Source of the DNA: Glycine soja
Lineage: Eukaryota > Streptophyta > Magnoliopsida > Fabales > Fabaceae
Length of the DNA: 64,000 nucleotides
Assembly (NCBI RefSeq): GCF_004193775.1
Contig: NC_041009.1
Span: 45,749,534-45,813,533, forward strand
Direction of reading: 5' to 3'
Below are positions 23,303-35,439 of this stretch, one piece after another; position 1 is the stretch's first letter, and the number at the start of each line of letters is the position of its first letter. The position numbers and the translations under genes are program-made. Under the pieces are notes generated by a model. That model saw only the letters and a list, made by a program, of their open reading frames with translations, had not been told where the DNA came from and did no database searches.

Positions 23303-23818
23303 TCAAGCATATATACTCGTGATTCTCAATTCAAGTTTGTGAGCTTTATACTTGAGTGGTGTCTCTTTCAAGGTTTTTGATTAGGTGAATTGAAAAACAT
23401 GTGGTTGGGATTTAACATGTATAGGAACTTTTCAAATGGAAGAAGGAGAAAATGAAAGTGAAAATCTATGTTCCTGATTGGGATGTCATAACTTAAGAAT
23501 ATTTCCATAGAAATTTAATATATCCTCTCCTTAACATGGAGATGAAAGTCAAGTAAAATATCACCACATTTTCTTGGAAAACAACTATAGCCCGTTTGGT
23601 TTTACGCTACACAAGAAAGTACTTCGCTATCGTCAAAGTAAAATATATAATAAAATAAGTAGGAAATGGCGTTACCAAGTGTTGGGAAAGTATTGCCAAA
23701 AATAAAAAAAAAAGTGTTGGGAAAGTTCAGATGACCCAAATGCAAGAAACTCGTCTAAAAAAATATACAATTGAAATAAACCACATTATCTGCTGATAAA
23801 AAACACAAATAAAACCAA

Positions 23819-23873
<55 letters not shown>

Positions 23874-24449
23874 AACCGACCTTTCCTTCAACATAGATGA
23901 TGATTTATGTATTGCGGTAAGAAATTACAGCTAAAACATTTATAGAACAATTGAAATACTGATCATAAAAATTGAAAATAAAAGGCCCTAAAGATGAACA
24001 AAAATTATAGGAAGTGCATGACGATGAATCGAATCTGCAATTTATTTTTAATTTGGTAAGATTGGGGGAGTCTAGAAGATGATGAAGATAGTCATGGAGG
24101 TTTATAGTTTCATAACCAAAATTATATGTTCTTTTCATCCTAATCATCATTTGTTTGTTTTTCATGAAAGTGGTAGGAAGCAGTTGCTTCTAAATATCGA
24201 AGCATTTATTTGTAAGATTTTTCATGATTTTAATTTATTTGAATTTAAATCTGAGGGAAGCAATAATTGTGGGGAGACCGATATTTAGCCCCATCCGATG
24301 GACAGTTTCAAGAGCATATACGAAATTTTACTTTCTATTGTTAATCTCAGAAACTCTTTCAAGTAAAAAGAATGCACCAAACGGCAAGTTAGATTGAGGG
24401 GACAAGTTAGAAGAAATCAACATAAAAAAATAGAAGAAATAATGTGCCT
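23303..24449. other. 3' flank of the phosphatase gene and intergenic DNA
   Basis: The first 200 or so bases are probably 3' UTR. A TA-rich microsatellite occupies about 23822-23874. Beyond that I see no gene: the frames at 23905-24165 and 24079-24288 overlap on opposite strands and have no recognisable features. Confidence 0.5.
23822..23874. repeat. (TA)n microsatellite with one interruption
   Basis: TA repeats of about 50 bases are interrupted once by TATGTATA. Confidence 0.9.
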
Positions 24450-24737
24450 TTTATTTATTGAGGGGACAAGTTAGATTGCACTTCATGAAATAATGGTCCT
24501 CAGAATCAGCTAACTGGATTACAGAAACAACAACATACATAATCTTTCTAGAGAAAGCATCGGCGATTGGATTTTTCCTTGCCTAGCTTGAATTGGATCT
24601 CAAAATCTAATCCAATGAACTTCACAACCCACTTAAACTTCTCCTCAGTAAAGAGCCTCTGGTCTGTCAGGAATTTCAAACTCCTTTGATCAGTCTCGAT
24701 AACAAAGTGTCTCCCCATAAGATAGTGTTTCCATTTC
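24450..24737 (-). mobile_element. Ty3/gypsy retrotransposon fragment (RNase H)
   Basis: The reverse strand from 24737 reads [17 protein letters not shown], then KFLTDQ and later PIADAFSRK. These are hallmarks of the RNase H region of plant Ty3/gypsy polyproteins. The frame is shifted before PIADA and no other part of the element is present. The fragment joins directly onto a PPR-like fragment on the other strand. Confidence 0.8.
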
Positions 24738-24963
24738 AGATTTGGAAGTTTATGAGTACATCATCAGTGGTCTTTGCAATGTGGGACAACTGGAAAATTT
24801 TGTTCTTGTTATGGAGGAGGCTTTGCACAAGGGGTTTTGCCCAAACAAGCTAGTGTATAGTAAACTAAGTAACAGGTTGCTTGCTTCAAACATGCCTGTT
24901 CCCCTGAAAATGCAAGAAAATATTGGCGTTCTAAGGGTTGGCACTTTTGAACAAGCATGTTGA
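24738..24963 (+). pseudogene. Pentatricopeptide repeat (PPR) gene fragment
   Basis: The frame contains [18 protein letters not shown] and later GFCPNKLVY. This is one PPR unit, a roughly 35-residue helical repeat that binds RNA in organelles. It is followed by a short tail resembling the end of a PPR protein. No start region or further repeats are present and the left side abuts a retrotransposon fragment, so this is a relic of a longer gene. Confidence 0.7.
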
Positions 24964-27009
24964 TCAGAAGCTCTTACAATAGATCCTCTTTTTTGCTTTT
25001 CACTTAGCTGGTCTTTGAACCTGCTTGGATACAAGCTCATAAGAGCTTCTACTAGATCAAGTGTTGTTATTATTCAAAAATTGCATTTGGAAAAAAATTA
25101 TATATCAGCTTATAGCTTTTGAAGAGGCTCTAAAAGAGATTATTTTGAAGCTGATTCCAAGTGCATCAATCTTTCCAACTTTATGTGAGGTTGTTGTGTA
25201 AATTGTTTGGAGAAAAATACATTTATCAACTTTGAAATTACAATTTTCAACTAATGTCCAGTCTCACCACAAATGAGAGTGGCACTTGATGAATCCATGG
25301 TTGCCATTGTCAGGTTGAAGAATGCATAATCATTGTTGCTCACTTCTTTCACTGCATTTCTTAGCCATGTCTTCTACTGCCTCTATCAGGTATTTATGCC
25401 ACAATTGAGTAGCTTTTGATTGATTTTGTTTTTGGGATTTATTTAGGTATGTGGTTGCTTCTCATTGCTATTTGGTTGCTTGTGAGAGTCGTAATCTCCT
25501 ACATGATTGATTGAGTTCAGCAACAATCTGGTTTTCCCAGTTGTTACCATTTGATTTTTGGAAGATTGTGAGGTTTGAAATTGAAAGTTTATGGAATTTT
25601 TCTGAAACAGTTTTGTTGAATGAGTTTAGGGATTTCAGTATACTAGATTACTAGAGTTTCTCTTAAGAAGTTTCCTCATAAGTTAGCTAGACAAATAATA
25701 GTTTGTGGTTTGGTTATTGGAACTTGAAGGATTTATCCATTACAATTTGAATGATTTGGTTTGATTATGTTGTGCCTTGGGAAAAAAGATGACTTTGAAT
25801 GGGTTTGATAGTTATCATTGGTGAATGACCTTTGTTTACATACATATTTTGTGTAACATATTCTTGTGCTGCAACTTTCTAGGTGCGAGATCAGATAACA
25901 AACAGGGTATGACACGTGGATGCTGATACAATGGTTAGGAAGAATGGAAGGTAACATTTTTTTTATACCCTGTTTGTTATTATAGTAGTTAATACGATTA
26001 ATCTACTTAGTAATATGATGTAGTTAGTTTGGATATGCCTATGCTGCTTATGGCAGCTTTTTTTATTTGGAATTGAAGTTTACTCAGATTCCTCCACAAG
26101 AGGGCCAATGTGTTCCCCCTGGAGCTCTGCCTGCCACCCACCGGAAGCTTCCTCCAGAGGCTCCGGGAAATGGACATTGCAAGACTACCAACCCCACCCG
26201 GCCACCCTATCACCCAAGAGGTAGAGCCCGGTGTGGAGGAAGATAGGGCAACACATGAATATTGGCAGACTTAATTAAAGGCATTCTCATGAATTAGGAC
26301 AATGCATTATACTTAACTTTATCTTTATTTATTTATCATATAAAGTAGTAAAAATAAGTCAAAATCCCCCCCCCCCCCCCAAAAAAAAAAGAAAAAGAGA
26401 CAATATCTTTTAGTAATTCTAAGTGTATTAAAAACTCAAAATTTAAAATAAAATTCAAAGAAAAATAGTAAATGTATTTCTAATTGTCATTTATTAGTTA
26501 ACACAAATTGGTGTGATCCCAAATTATTAATATGTGTAACCCCAATATACGGTTAAATGAACATATTGCATCAATTTTACATAATAAAATCAATTTTTTT
26601 TACTAACCAATTTTAATTTTTCCTAATCAAAATCAATATTATAGTATCATCTTTTACTGTCTAGTTAATAAACCTCAGAAATAGGATCCTTGGGAACTTG
26701 AGATAGGAGATAAAAAAAAATGAAATAACCATCATATTTTGTTAGGTGTTTTAATATAGGTTTCGTCATAATCATTTTGCTTAGGACAGATTAAGAGCAT
26801 GATTGTTTCAGTCAAATCCCATTTTTCATGCTGAACTCCAATTCACAATTGGCTACATAATCTGAAGAAAGAAACAGCCTTGTGATTTAAAAGAAAACAA
26901 CAATTACCATTTCCAACAATGTTGCTTAAAGCTTTCAAAGCAATAAAATAAAAATAGAGTTAAAAAAAAAGAAGCACTGAACTGCATTAGGTTATTGTCC
27001 TCTTACGGC
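24964..27009. other. Intergenic region with one open GC-richer stretch
   Basis: I recognise no gene. The strand-plus frame 26028-26246 is open for about 72 codons without an ATG and is richer in G and C than its surroundings; it encodes a Pro-rich end with three Cys and is treated as a finding. A run of about 14 C followed by about 10 A sits near 26367-26390. The last 100 or so bases would carry the 3' UTR of the B3 gene. Confidence 0.5.
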
Positions 27010-28653
27010 TTAAACCCGTCTGGAAATAGAAACCTTCATCACGATGCCATCACCATTGCTTAGAAGTTGGAACAAGCAAGCATCTCCTTCTTTTAAATCA
27101 TTTTCTTTTGCAAAAACTAGCCAATCTCCAGTAAAGTAACTCAATGTTTTATTTCGACAATAGATCACTTTAACCCTCCATGATCTGTCCCCAACCAAAA
27201 GCTTGACATATTGTTCACCAGATTTGGTATAGCGCTTCAGTGGGCTCTTTGGCAGATACTGCATGATATGCATTTTTCACCTCTCAGATTTTGATTCGAG
27301 ATTGAACAAAAATATGATAAACCAAATTTATATGTACTTTGATTGTAAATAATTTTACATTATCATCGGTCAGAAAATCATATTTTACATGACTTTTAAG
27401 GTAAGTATTATAAAAGTCATTAAATTTATGTAGATTTTGATTGGATGAGAGTCTCAAATGTATACACTATATTCTCTTATATGATTGCTTAGTTTGAAAT
27501 CATACCATGATCCGCTTACTTACGTAGCTTGATTTCATTATCACGGTGAATGAAGTATTCCCAGCTGCTTCATGAGTTCCACAGTTACTAATGGATGACC
27601 CTTCCATGTTTCCCTTACCTAAAAGAGGGAAAATTATCAACCATAAGAAAAGCTAAATTCTTTATAATAATTCTTCTAATTCTGTGGCTAAAAATCTGAC
27701 AATTAAATAAATACATTAGGAATCTAGAATCTTGCCTTTGTGGTCTCTGGCTTCTTTATGAATGTCAGTGTCCTGCAAATTGGAATTACTCTTGTTCATA
27801 TTTTCATCTGTTTTCTGTGTCTTATGTGGTTGACTTTCTTCACTATTAATGCTTGGTCTTTTGTGATTTGCTTTGTTGACAGGGTACTCTATTTCCATGG
27901 TACTCATATCACAGATGAATACATGAAAATGGGATGTTCCATCGTATCTAAAACCCAATAGGTGCCCATTGGCCAGAGAGTAATACTCTGCAAAGTCTTT
28001 CCAACCTTCTTGAAACCAAACACTACCATCACGTTTCTCCAAATTTACCTTCCATTCTACACCGTTTGGAAGCTTAAGAAGCATTGAGTTGGATAAGTGA
28101 TTTCCATATTTCCTCACAAACTTCTCCGGAAGCCTCTGTTGTGCAGATCCAGATTAATAAATATAAAATATAAAGTATGTGTTAGCATATTCTAATTTTG
28201 GCTATATTATCAGTAAAATTCATAATACCCATTTGACTGCTTAGTTACGAATTGCATGGATGTTTAGAATGTAGCATTATTTTTTAGACTAGCTAGTAGC
28301 ATGTAAGATAAATTGAGAGTGTGATCTTCAAAAAGGAACCATATAAAATATAAATGATCCAGATTAATAAATATAAAGCATGTGTTATCATATTCTAATT
28401 TGTGCTATAGTGAATAAAATTCCCAATACCCATTTGACAATTTAGTTACCAATTGTATGGATGTTGAGAATGTAGCATTATTTTTTAGACTAGTAGCATG
28501 TAAGATAAATAAAATGATCTTCAAAAAGGATCCATATATAATTACTAGATTTCCTTGCAGAAGGTTCTCATGGAGCATGATCCTGAAAAAGTGGATTGGC
28601 TTTGTTGCACTGTAACCGTAGGAGCCATCTCCATCGTCAAGCTGTGAAGTCAT
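27010..28653 (-). CDS. B3-domain (REM-type) transcription factor, copy A
   Basis: The four exons on the minus strand are 28546-28653, 27736-28135, 27506-27618 and 27010-27258, giving 289 aa. Two B3 DNA-binding domains are visible, at about residues 19-113 (KPIHFFRIM, then LPEKFVRKYG, then VWFQEGWKDFAEYYSL) and about 195-287 (YLPKSPL, then YVKLL, then DLKEGDACLFQLL). A polar linker joins them. Paired B3 domains of this kind are typical of the plant REM family of nuclear transcription regulators. Exon 2 ends at AAAG|GCAAGA, so intron 2 would be of the GC-AG type; this is the only join that keeps the frame, and the paralogue does the same. Intron 1 contains a tandem repeat of about 200 bases. 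The target genes are unknown. Confidence 0.85.
28147..28540. repeat. Tandem repeat of about 200 bases in B3 copy A intron 1
   Basis: The two units, about 28147-28345 and about 28356-28540, share strings such as CAGATTAATAAATATAA, AATACCCATTTGAC, GAATGTAGCATTATTTTT and GATCTTCAAAAAGGA. The second unit runs up to the donor site of exon 1. The corresponding intron of copy B (31006-31443) shows traces of only one unit. Confidence 0.8.
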
Positions 28654-30084
28654 TCCTAGCGTCCAACAGCACCCAGAAATAACATAAACGAGCAATTTGA
28701 TGCTATTTGTATTAGCTTTAAGTTTTATTTAGAACTGCCAAACATAATGGGAGTTATAGGAAATTAACTGCAGTAAGAAACCACCATCTTGATTATTTTT
28801 GAACGCTCATTGATCTTTTCAAAGAAATAAAGATATTTTTCTAAAGAACTCCAAAATTTCCTAAAATTGAGGGCATTTTGGGATTTAAATTGCAGTGCTA
28901 TGTGACATTAATTACGAATTAAAATTTATCAATTAAATATATTAAATGTAATATATGAAAAAAGAGCTTAATAGTGACTCAGAAATTTATTTTCATAAAC
29001 ATTAAAAATATGAGATCCTCCCATGTAGTCATCTATCATTCGTGTAGCAAGTATGGATGAAATTATGTGATAGGAAGAGGAAAAAAAATGAGTTGTTGAT
29101 TGAATGTTTTAATTATATTTTTTGTCAAAATATAACCATTCCAAAAATATATCCATGCATCACACAAGTCATGATTTGGAAAAATATAGATAAATATAGG
29201 TTAAATTATATTTTTGACCAATTTAGGAATTTTCCCTTTTTGGTCATGGAGTATGAGCGGCTATTTGCGAAATACATGATGCAGAATGCAAGATCTTTAC
29301 AGACATTGTGAATAAATAATTTTCTTTACACTACATCGTCTTTCTCAATGGAGGAAGTGCTAAAAGAATTGCAAGAATTGGCCACATGCCGAGGAGTTGC
29401 GGGAATTAACTTTTTTTAGTTGAAGGAGATGTAAGGTTACATAATCCAAGGAGTTGGACATTACATGACCATGTTACTAATGAGTCAGTACGTAATGTTC
29501 CCTATGCAAGTTAAGAATGTTACGTAATCAAGCTTGCATACACACTTGAATGAAGTACAAAATACTTGAATGTTACATACTTCTTGGCTGCACCTTGACA
29601 GATTAAGAGCCTTTTTGTTCTAGACAAATCTTACTTTCCAATGCGCGATTATCATAAACTCTTCTCCTCTCTCACAATGGTTGATGTTCAACTTGATGAA
29701 ACCATAATTCAAGCATACACAAGTATTTCAGAAAAGGGATAGACAGACGAGAGTGAAATGCATGCAATGCTTTTAAGAAATGAGAAGGAACAATTTGATG
29801 TCTTAAAGGATTAGAATTTCCACTTGCATATGAAGAATGATAAAGCACGTTTAGAATAAAAGAAAATCATAACATTATTTCTAGTAGTGCTTATCTTAAT
29901 TTCACTATAATTAGTTCATACTCTAGTCTCTTCTGTAATCTGAAGAAAAAAACAGCCTTGTCATTTAGATATATATATATATATATAAAACAATTACCCT
30001 TTCCAAAACAATGTAGCTTAAGGCTTTCATAGCAACAAAAGAAAATTAAAGTTAAACGAAAAAAAAAAATTGAACTGCATAAGG
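28654..30084. other. Intergenic between the two B3 genes
   Basis: The sequence 28654-28900 is the promoter side of B3 copy A. The rest is AT-rich; the frame at 29057-29311 has no recognisable features. A small TA tract lies near 29970-29987. Confidence 0.5.
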
Positions 30085-31554
30085 TTAGTGTCCCTCTCTA
30101 GAAATGGTAACATTCATCACTATGTCATCACTACTGTTTAGGAGTTGGAACCAGCAAGCATCTCCTTCTTTTAAATCGTTTTCCCTTGCAAAAGCTGGCC
30201 AATTTGCACTAAAGAAACATGAAGATCGATTTTTGTAATGGACCAATTTAACCCTCCATGATCTCTCCCCAACCAGAAGCTTGACATATTGTTCACCACC
30301 TTTGATGTATCCCTTCAGTGAGTCCTTTGGAAGATACTGCATAATATGCATTTTTCACCTCAGATATTAAATTCATGAAATTGAACAAACATTATATGAT
30401 TTGCTTAGTTTGAGGACATACCATGTGCTGCTTAGAGCTTGATTTCATTCTCACTGTGAAGGAAATACTCCCAGCAGCTTCCATGTTTCTTTTCCCTTCA
30501 CTTGGACTTTCGTACCTACCTAAAAGAGGGAAAATTATTAAACATTAGAAAAACTAAATTCTTTATAGCACACAGTTAGATAAATACATTAGGAATCTAG
30601 AACCATGCCTTTGTGGTCTCTGACTTTCTGATGAAAGGCATTGTCCTGCAAATTGGAATTACTCCTCTTATTTCCACTTGTTTTGCACGTCGTGGGAGGT
30701 TGAATTTCTTCACTACTAATTCTGACCCTTTTGTGATTTGCTTTGTTAACAGGGTAGTCTATTTCATTGGCACTAGGATCAAAGATGAGTACATGAAAAT
30801 GGAATGTTCCATCATATTTGAAAACCAATAGGTGCCCATGTGCAAGGGAGTGATGCTCCACAAACTTTTTCCAACCTTCTTGAAACCAAACTCTACCATC
30901 ACGTTTCTCCAAATTTACTCTCCATTCTGCACCGTTTGGAAGCTTAAGAAACATTGTGTTGGATAAGTGTTTTCCATATTTGTTTACAAACTCTGCTGGA
31001 AGCCTCTGTTGTGCAGATCAAGATTAGTAAATATAGTATAAAGTATGTGTTAGCAGATTCTAATTTTGGCTATATGCATCAATAAGCCCGCTTACTATTT
31101 TTTTCTGACTAAAAATTTAGATAACTTAGGTTGTAGGAGCTCTTTATTGGATGCTTCCAGAGCCAACAAGGTTCTCACATCGACAGCGAAATTCGAACCC
31201 ACATAGTTGGGCTTTGGATCCTATTCATTTCTTCTATTACTAAACTTTTGAGAAAATAAATGTTACTTCCTATTATTTGATTTATTTTTTCAAAAGCTAA
31301 GAAATAGAAGAAATGGAAGAAAAATGAATCTAAGTCTTACCAAGTGAACCAATCTTTGTTTGTCTCATTTGACAATTTAGTTACTAGTAGCATGTAAGGT
31401 GAACAGAGAGTATGATATTAAAAAAGGAACCGCGTATGCTTACTAGCTTTCCTTGCAGAAGATTGTCAGGGTGCATGATCCTCAAAAAGTGGATTGGCTT
31501 TGATGCACTATCCCCATTAGAGCCATCATCTCTATGGTTGAGTTTTGAAGTCAT
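30085..31554 (-). CDS. B3-domain (REM-type) transcription factor, copy B
   Basis: The four minus-strand exons are 31444-31554, 30609-31005, 30422-30519 and 30085-30336, giving 285 aa. The layout mirrors copy A: a first B3 domain at about residues 20-113 (KPIHFLRIM, then LPAEFVNKYG, then VWFQEGWKKFVEHHSL), a polar linker, and a second B3 domain at about 191-283 (YLPKDSL, then YVKLLVGERSWRV, then DLKEGDACWFQLL). Intron 2 again needs a GC donor (AAAG|GCATGG), here with a weaker match to the donor consensus. The gene is a tandem duplicate of copy A, about 3 kb away on the same strand. It is expected to be nuclear and DNA-binding; its targets are unknown. Confidence 0.85.
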
Positions 31555-34500
31555 TCCCAGCATCCAAAAGCACTCAAAAGGAATTACAGAAATGAGGCTT
31601 CGATGCTATATATAGGAAACTGCATTATGAAACATAAATTTTCTGGGGAAGACCGAAGAGTCTGGCTAGCTATATCTAATTGAAGTTTTTCAAAGATCAT
31701 TAATAAGATTGGGAGAGTTTAATATTCTTTTTTATTCATAAGAATCAAAATAGAGGATGAAGGATGAGTTTACATAAAGTATGAGACAATAGAAAATCTA
31801 TTAAGGAAGTTGTTAGAGGGAATATTCATCTAGTTTTCTCGTGAAAATTGTTTTGGATCGGTATTCAATTGGATCGGAGTTCTGGACCCTTGTGTAGAGT
31901 CTTTTGGTTTTTGCTTTGTGGAAGTGCAGTGGCCACTAACTAAATACAATCCGTGGGGATTTCGCACCCCAAAATCATGTAACTCCTTGTGCAGTTAATT
32001 CATAGTAATAATGGTTCTTAGATGAATTGGCCCTTAATGTAGCAAATTGGATATAATCAAATCAATCAAGTGAACTTTAGCCATTTACAAATTTTAATAT
32101 TTTTAAATAAGTATAATCAAATCAATAAACCACCGATTCTCAGTTGTCAATTATATCAATTTATTATTATTATAAAAGATTTTTTTTTTCACATAGACAA
32201 ATACCACGTGACAACCCATGTTTCTTTTTCCGTTGAAATGTCGTTAAATTTTTTATTTTATTTTTTAATTCATAATAATACGTAAAATATAATAACTAAG
32301 ATTATTATAATTCTCTTGGGGCTCTAGCCCTTAATATTCAGAAGAAAAAAAAGATGATTATAACGAATATATATTTTGATTAAATCTTTTATGAATTTGA
32401 ATTTTATATTAGTTTATGCATGGATAAGATAAATAATTTTACATTATCATTCAATAATAAATTATCGTTTGAATTATTTTAATATAATTATTTTAAAAGC
32501 CTACAAACTTATTATATGAAACTTTTTATATTCTTCATGTTATCATACTCAGACATATCATGACTCACTCGAAGTACTATTAGATTGGGATTGACTCAAT
32601 GAATCATTAATTGACTTTCTTGACTTGATATAATATTAAATATTTTATATATGAAAATAGACCAAATTATATGGGTATAGTTTTATCAATTATTACACCA
32701 TTTTAATAACTTGATATAGAATGTAATTTTTATTGATCCGATCATTGAATTATATCTGCTTATTACCAATATCGTTTATATCAAATTTTGTCAAAATTAA
32801 GAAACAAGAAGAAGATAATCAAATGATACATATTTTAGTATATTTTAAAATATTTATATTATGTTGATTTTAATTTAAATGAAAGAGGTAAAAAATGATT
32901 TTGGATTAGTACGGAATTTTACATATGTGACATATATGAAAGAAATTTTTAATCCAACGGTGCGTTTTAAAAAATATTATTTAATTGAAAGTTATAGAAT
33001 GATGTAATAATTATCAAAGTTATATATGTGTATTTTGATATTTTCTTTCTATATACTTATATAATTGAAATAATAATGATATATTTTTTTCTATAAATAT
33101 AATTGTTATAAATTAAAGCTTATTTAATAGATTATATATTATATTATTTAATATATATATATATAAATTATGTTCAAGTATATTAAATACATACATATAT
33201 TATTCTATATGTACACGTTTTAGGTTTTTTATTGATTATAACTTTTTTTATTTTTTTTGTATGCATATTATTAAATTAGTAGTATTATAGTATTAATTAT
33301 ATAATCGGTCAAAAAATATATTTATTATATTATATTAATATATTGTATTGAGAGCTGGAATTTTGAAACCTGTGGATATTGGGGCAGTGTCCACCGGTGC
33401 CATCACATTTCTACATTTTCAAAATTAAGGACAGTATTGAATTAGAATTTTAAAATATTTTTTTTAATGAAAAGTGTTGTAATATTTAATTAATATTTTT
33501 AAATGGTATAAATTATTAATTTTTGTGGTATTTAATTAAGATTTTTAAATGATATAAATTAATAAGTTTTGTGATATTTAATTAAGATTTTTTAAGCAAT
33601 GTAACAAAATAAATGGTATTTAATTATGATTTTTTATAACTTTTAAAAAATTTAATATTAAAAAATATATAAATTTCAATAGATTATTTTTTTAAGCTGA
33701 ATTTCATCTAACTTTTTATTATAAAACGTTTATTAAATAATTTTACTCAAATCTTACAAATTTTCAACTTTCGACATTCTTTTTTTTATATATGTTTATT
33801 ATTACACCTCAATTAAATATATCATTAGATTATAAAACAATTATAGTAATTAAAAAATAAAAAAAAATAATATATAATTTTAAATCTATTATTTAAATTC
33901 AAAAGCGAAAATGAAAAGATCTTATTGTGAAAGGGATTAGTATTAGAAGACTTAGAGCTGGAATCAATTTTATTATTAAAAGATTAAAAATATTAATTTT
34001 ACTTTTTTATCCTAATCTCATATTTTTTATTGCTTTTTTCACTAATTTTTATAATTTTAAATATATTTTTAAAAATTCATATAATACTTTTAAATCTTTT
34101 AAATTTATTAAGTTTTTTTAAATGCTTTAAATTCTTATTATATAAATTCATTAAAACTCAACCTATCATAAAACTCTTATAAAAAAAAATCTAATAATTT
34201 ATAACATGTCTAAATAATCTTTAATATCCCGAAGAATCTTTTAATACTAAAATAATCTTTTAAAGTCTTAATCTAATCTAATTTAGCCTTGAAAATTTAA
34301 ATTGAAATACGAAACAAGTCCGAAAGGCAGTAGCAGGCTCTTGTTAGTTTCATCTTCCTCATCTTCAAACCTTCCTTTTTTTCTGATTCTTTCTCATTGT
34401 GTTAAAACTCGCTGACTCAGACTGGATTATACCGGGTTGATTGCATAAAAATAAAAATAGTTTTATAAAAATAAATGATAGCCTTAATTTTCATAAAAAT

Positions 34501-34560
34501 AAAAATAGTTTTATACCTCGTCAAATGGACTCTCTTTTTTAAGTATTTATAGACAAATAT
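31555..34560. other. Long AT-rich intergenic region
   Basis: I see no supportable gene. The frames at 32070-32285 and 33927-34121 are AT-driven and featureless. The region ends where the repeated blocks of the peptide-gene array begin. Confidence 0.55.
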
Positions 34561-34907
34561 TTCAAAACACGAGTGAATAAATTAACTGTTATGATAGTTA
34601 TGTATTTCCCTGCAATAGAAGTATGAAAGAGTTAATTATTATTTATAGCAAAATTCAATACTGCTGTTCTGCTGAGCATGATTAAAAATTATATATTCAG
34701 AGTTAAATTTGATATTTATAATTTAATATATCCCTTTCGGTGCTCTTTTGGCCAGCATAACTAGAAATATGATTGAACGTAAAGTTATAATATAAGACCA
34801 GGGACCCTCTTCATGCATATAAAATTTCACTAGTTAAAGACGAGATAATGAGAAGATGATTTTAAAATAATATTTTTGAAATTTAGTTCAACAAGAGTAA
34901 TTAGACA

Positions 34908-35035
34908 AATATATATAGATCTAGTCTCGATGGATTTTATTTCCTTAAATAAATGTCTGCATTTCCAGGAAATTTCCCTAAATTGTGTGTATCCTCCAAA
35001 GTCAGTCAATGTGTGTGAGTGGTATCCAACGTAAC
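34908..35035 (+). promoter_or_regulatory. Orphan copy of the peptide-gene promoter block
   Basis: The stretch has ATGGATTTTATTTCC, AAATAAATG, GCATTTCCAGGAAAT and AGTCAGTCAATGTG, which also precede the intact peptide genes. Here no TATAAATA box and no signal-peptide exon follow. Confidence 0.65.
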
Positions 35036-35320
35036 AAGATAAATTTTTTTAGTATGGGTTTGATTTTACATTTAGAAATTAATTTTGAATATATTTTTAT
35101 ATGTTTAATTTTATGTTAGATAGGAGTGAAAATGAACTAGCTAGATTGGACTGAACCTTATCTAAATATTTTATATTTTATAGTTTAAACTTGAGTCAGA
35201 TATTTGTCACAAGTTTATTTTTAGTTCTGGGTCTAATCTTTATATAAACATGTCAATCCTGTTTATGTGCAAAATGAACATCATTATTAATATGATGTAT
35301 ACATGTTGTTATATGTGCAG

Positions 35321-35439
35321 AGACGAATAAGACCAGGGACCCTAATCATCCTGCTACTTGTAGCAGTAACAATGGCTATATAAACTGCAAGCCATCAGCC
35401 CCATCACGACGATGCCCTATATATTCACGTCATTGCTGA
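35321..35439 (+). pseudogene. Peptide gene fragment R1: intact mature exon without exon 1
   Basis: After an acceptor (ATATGTGCAG at 35311-35320) this exon keeps the family's phase and reads without interruption to a stop at 35437-35439. It contains four cysteines: C-SSNNGYIN-C-KPSAPSRR-C-PIYSRH-C. The ending CPIYSRHC is close to CPIYIRNC of the intact gene at 40042-40912. No signal-peptide exon is found between the promoter remnant (34908-35035) and this exon, so I treat it as broken. An undetected distant or altered first exon is the alternative. The downstream DNA (35500-35660) keeps the family's 3' UTR stem-loop. Confidence 0.7.

Noticed and set aside
31130..31215. Possible second SINE or tRNA-like piece with ATTCGAACCC
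   Set aside because: Only the B-box-like word is present on the minus strand, without a recognisable SINE body.
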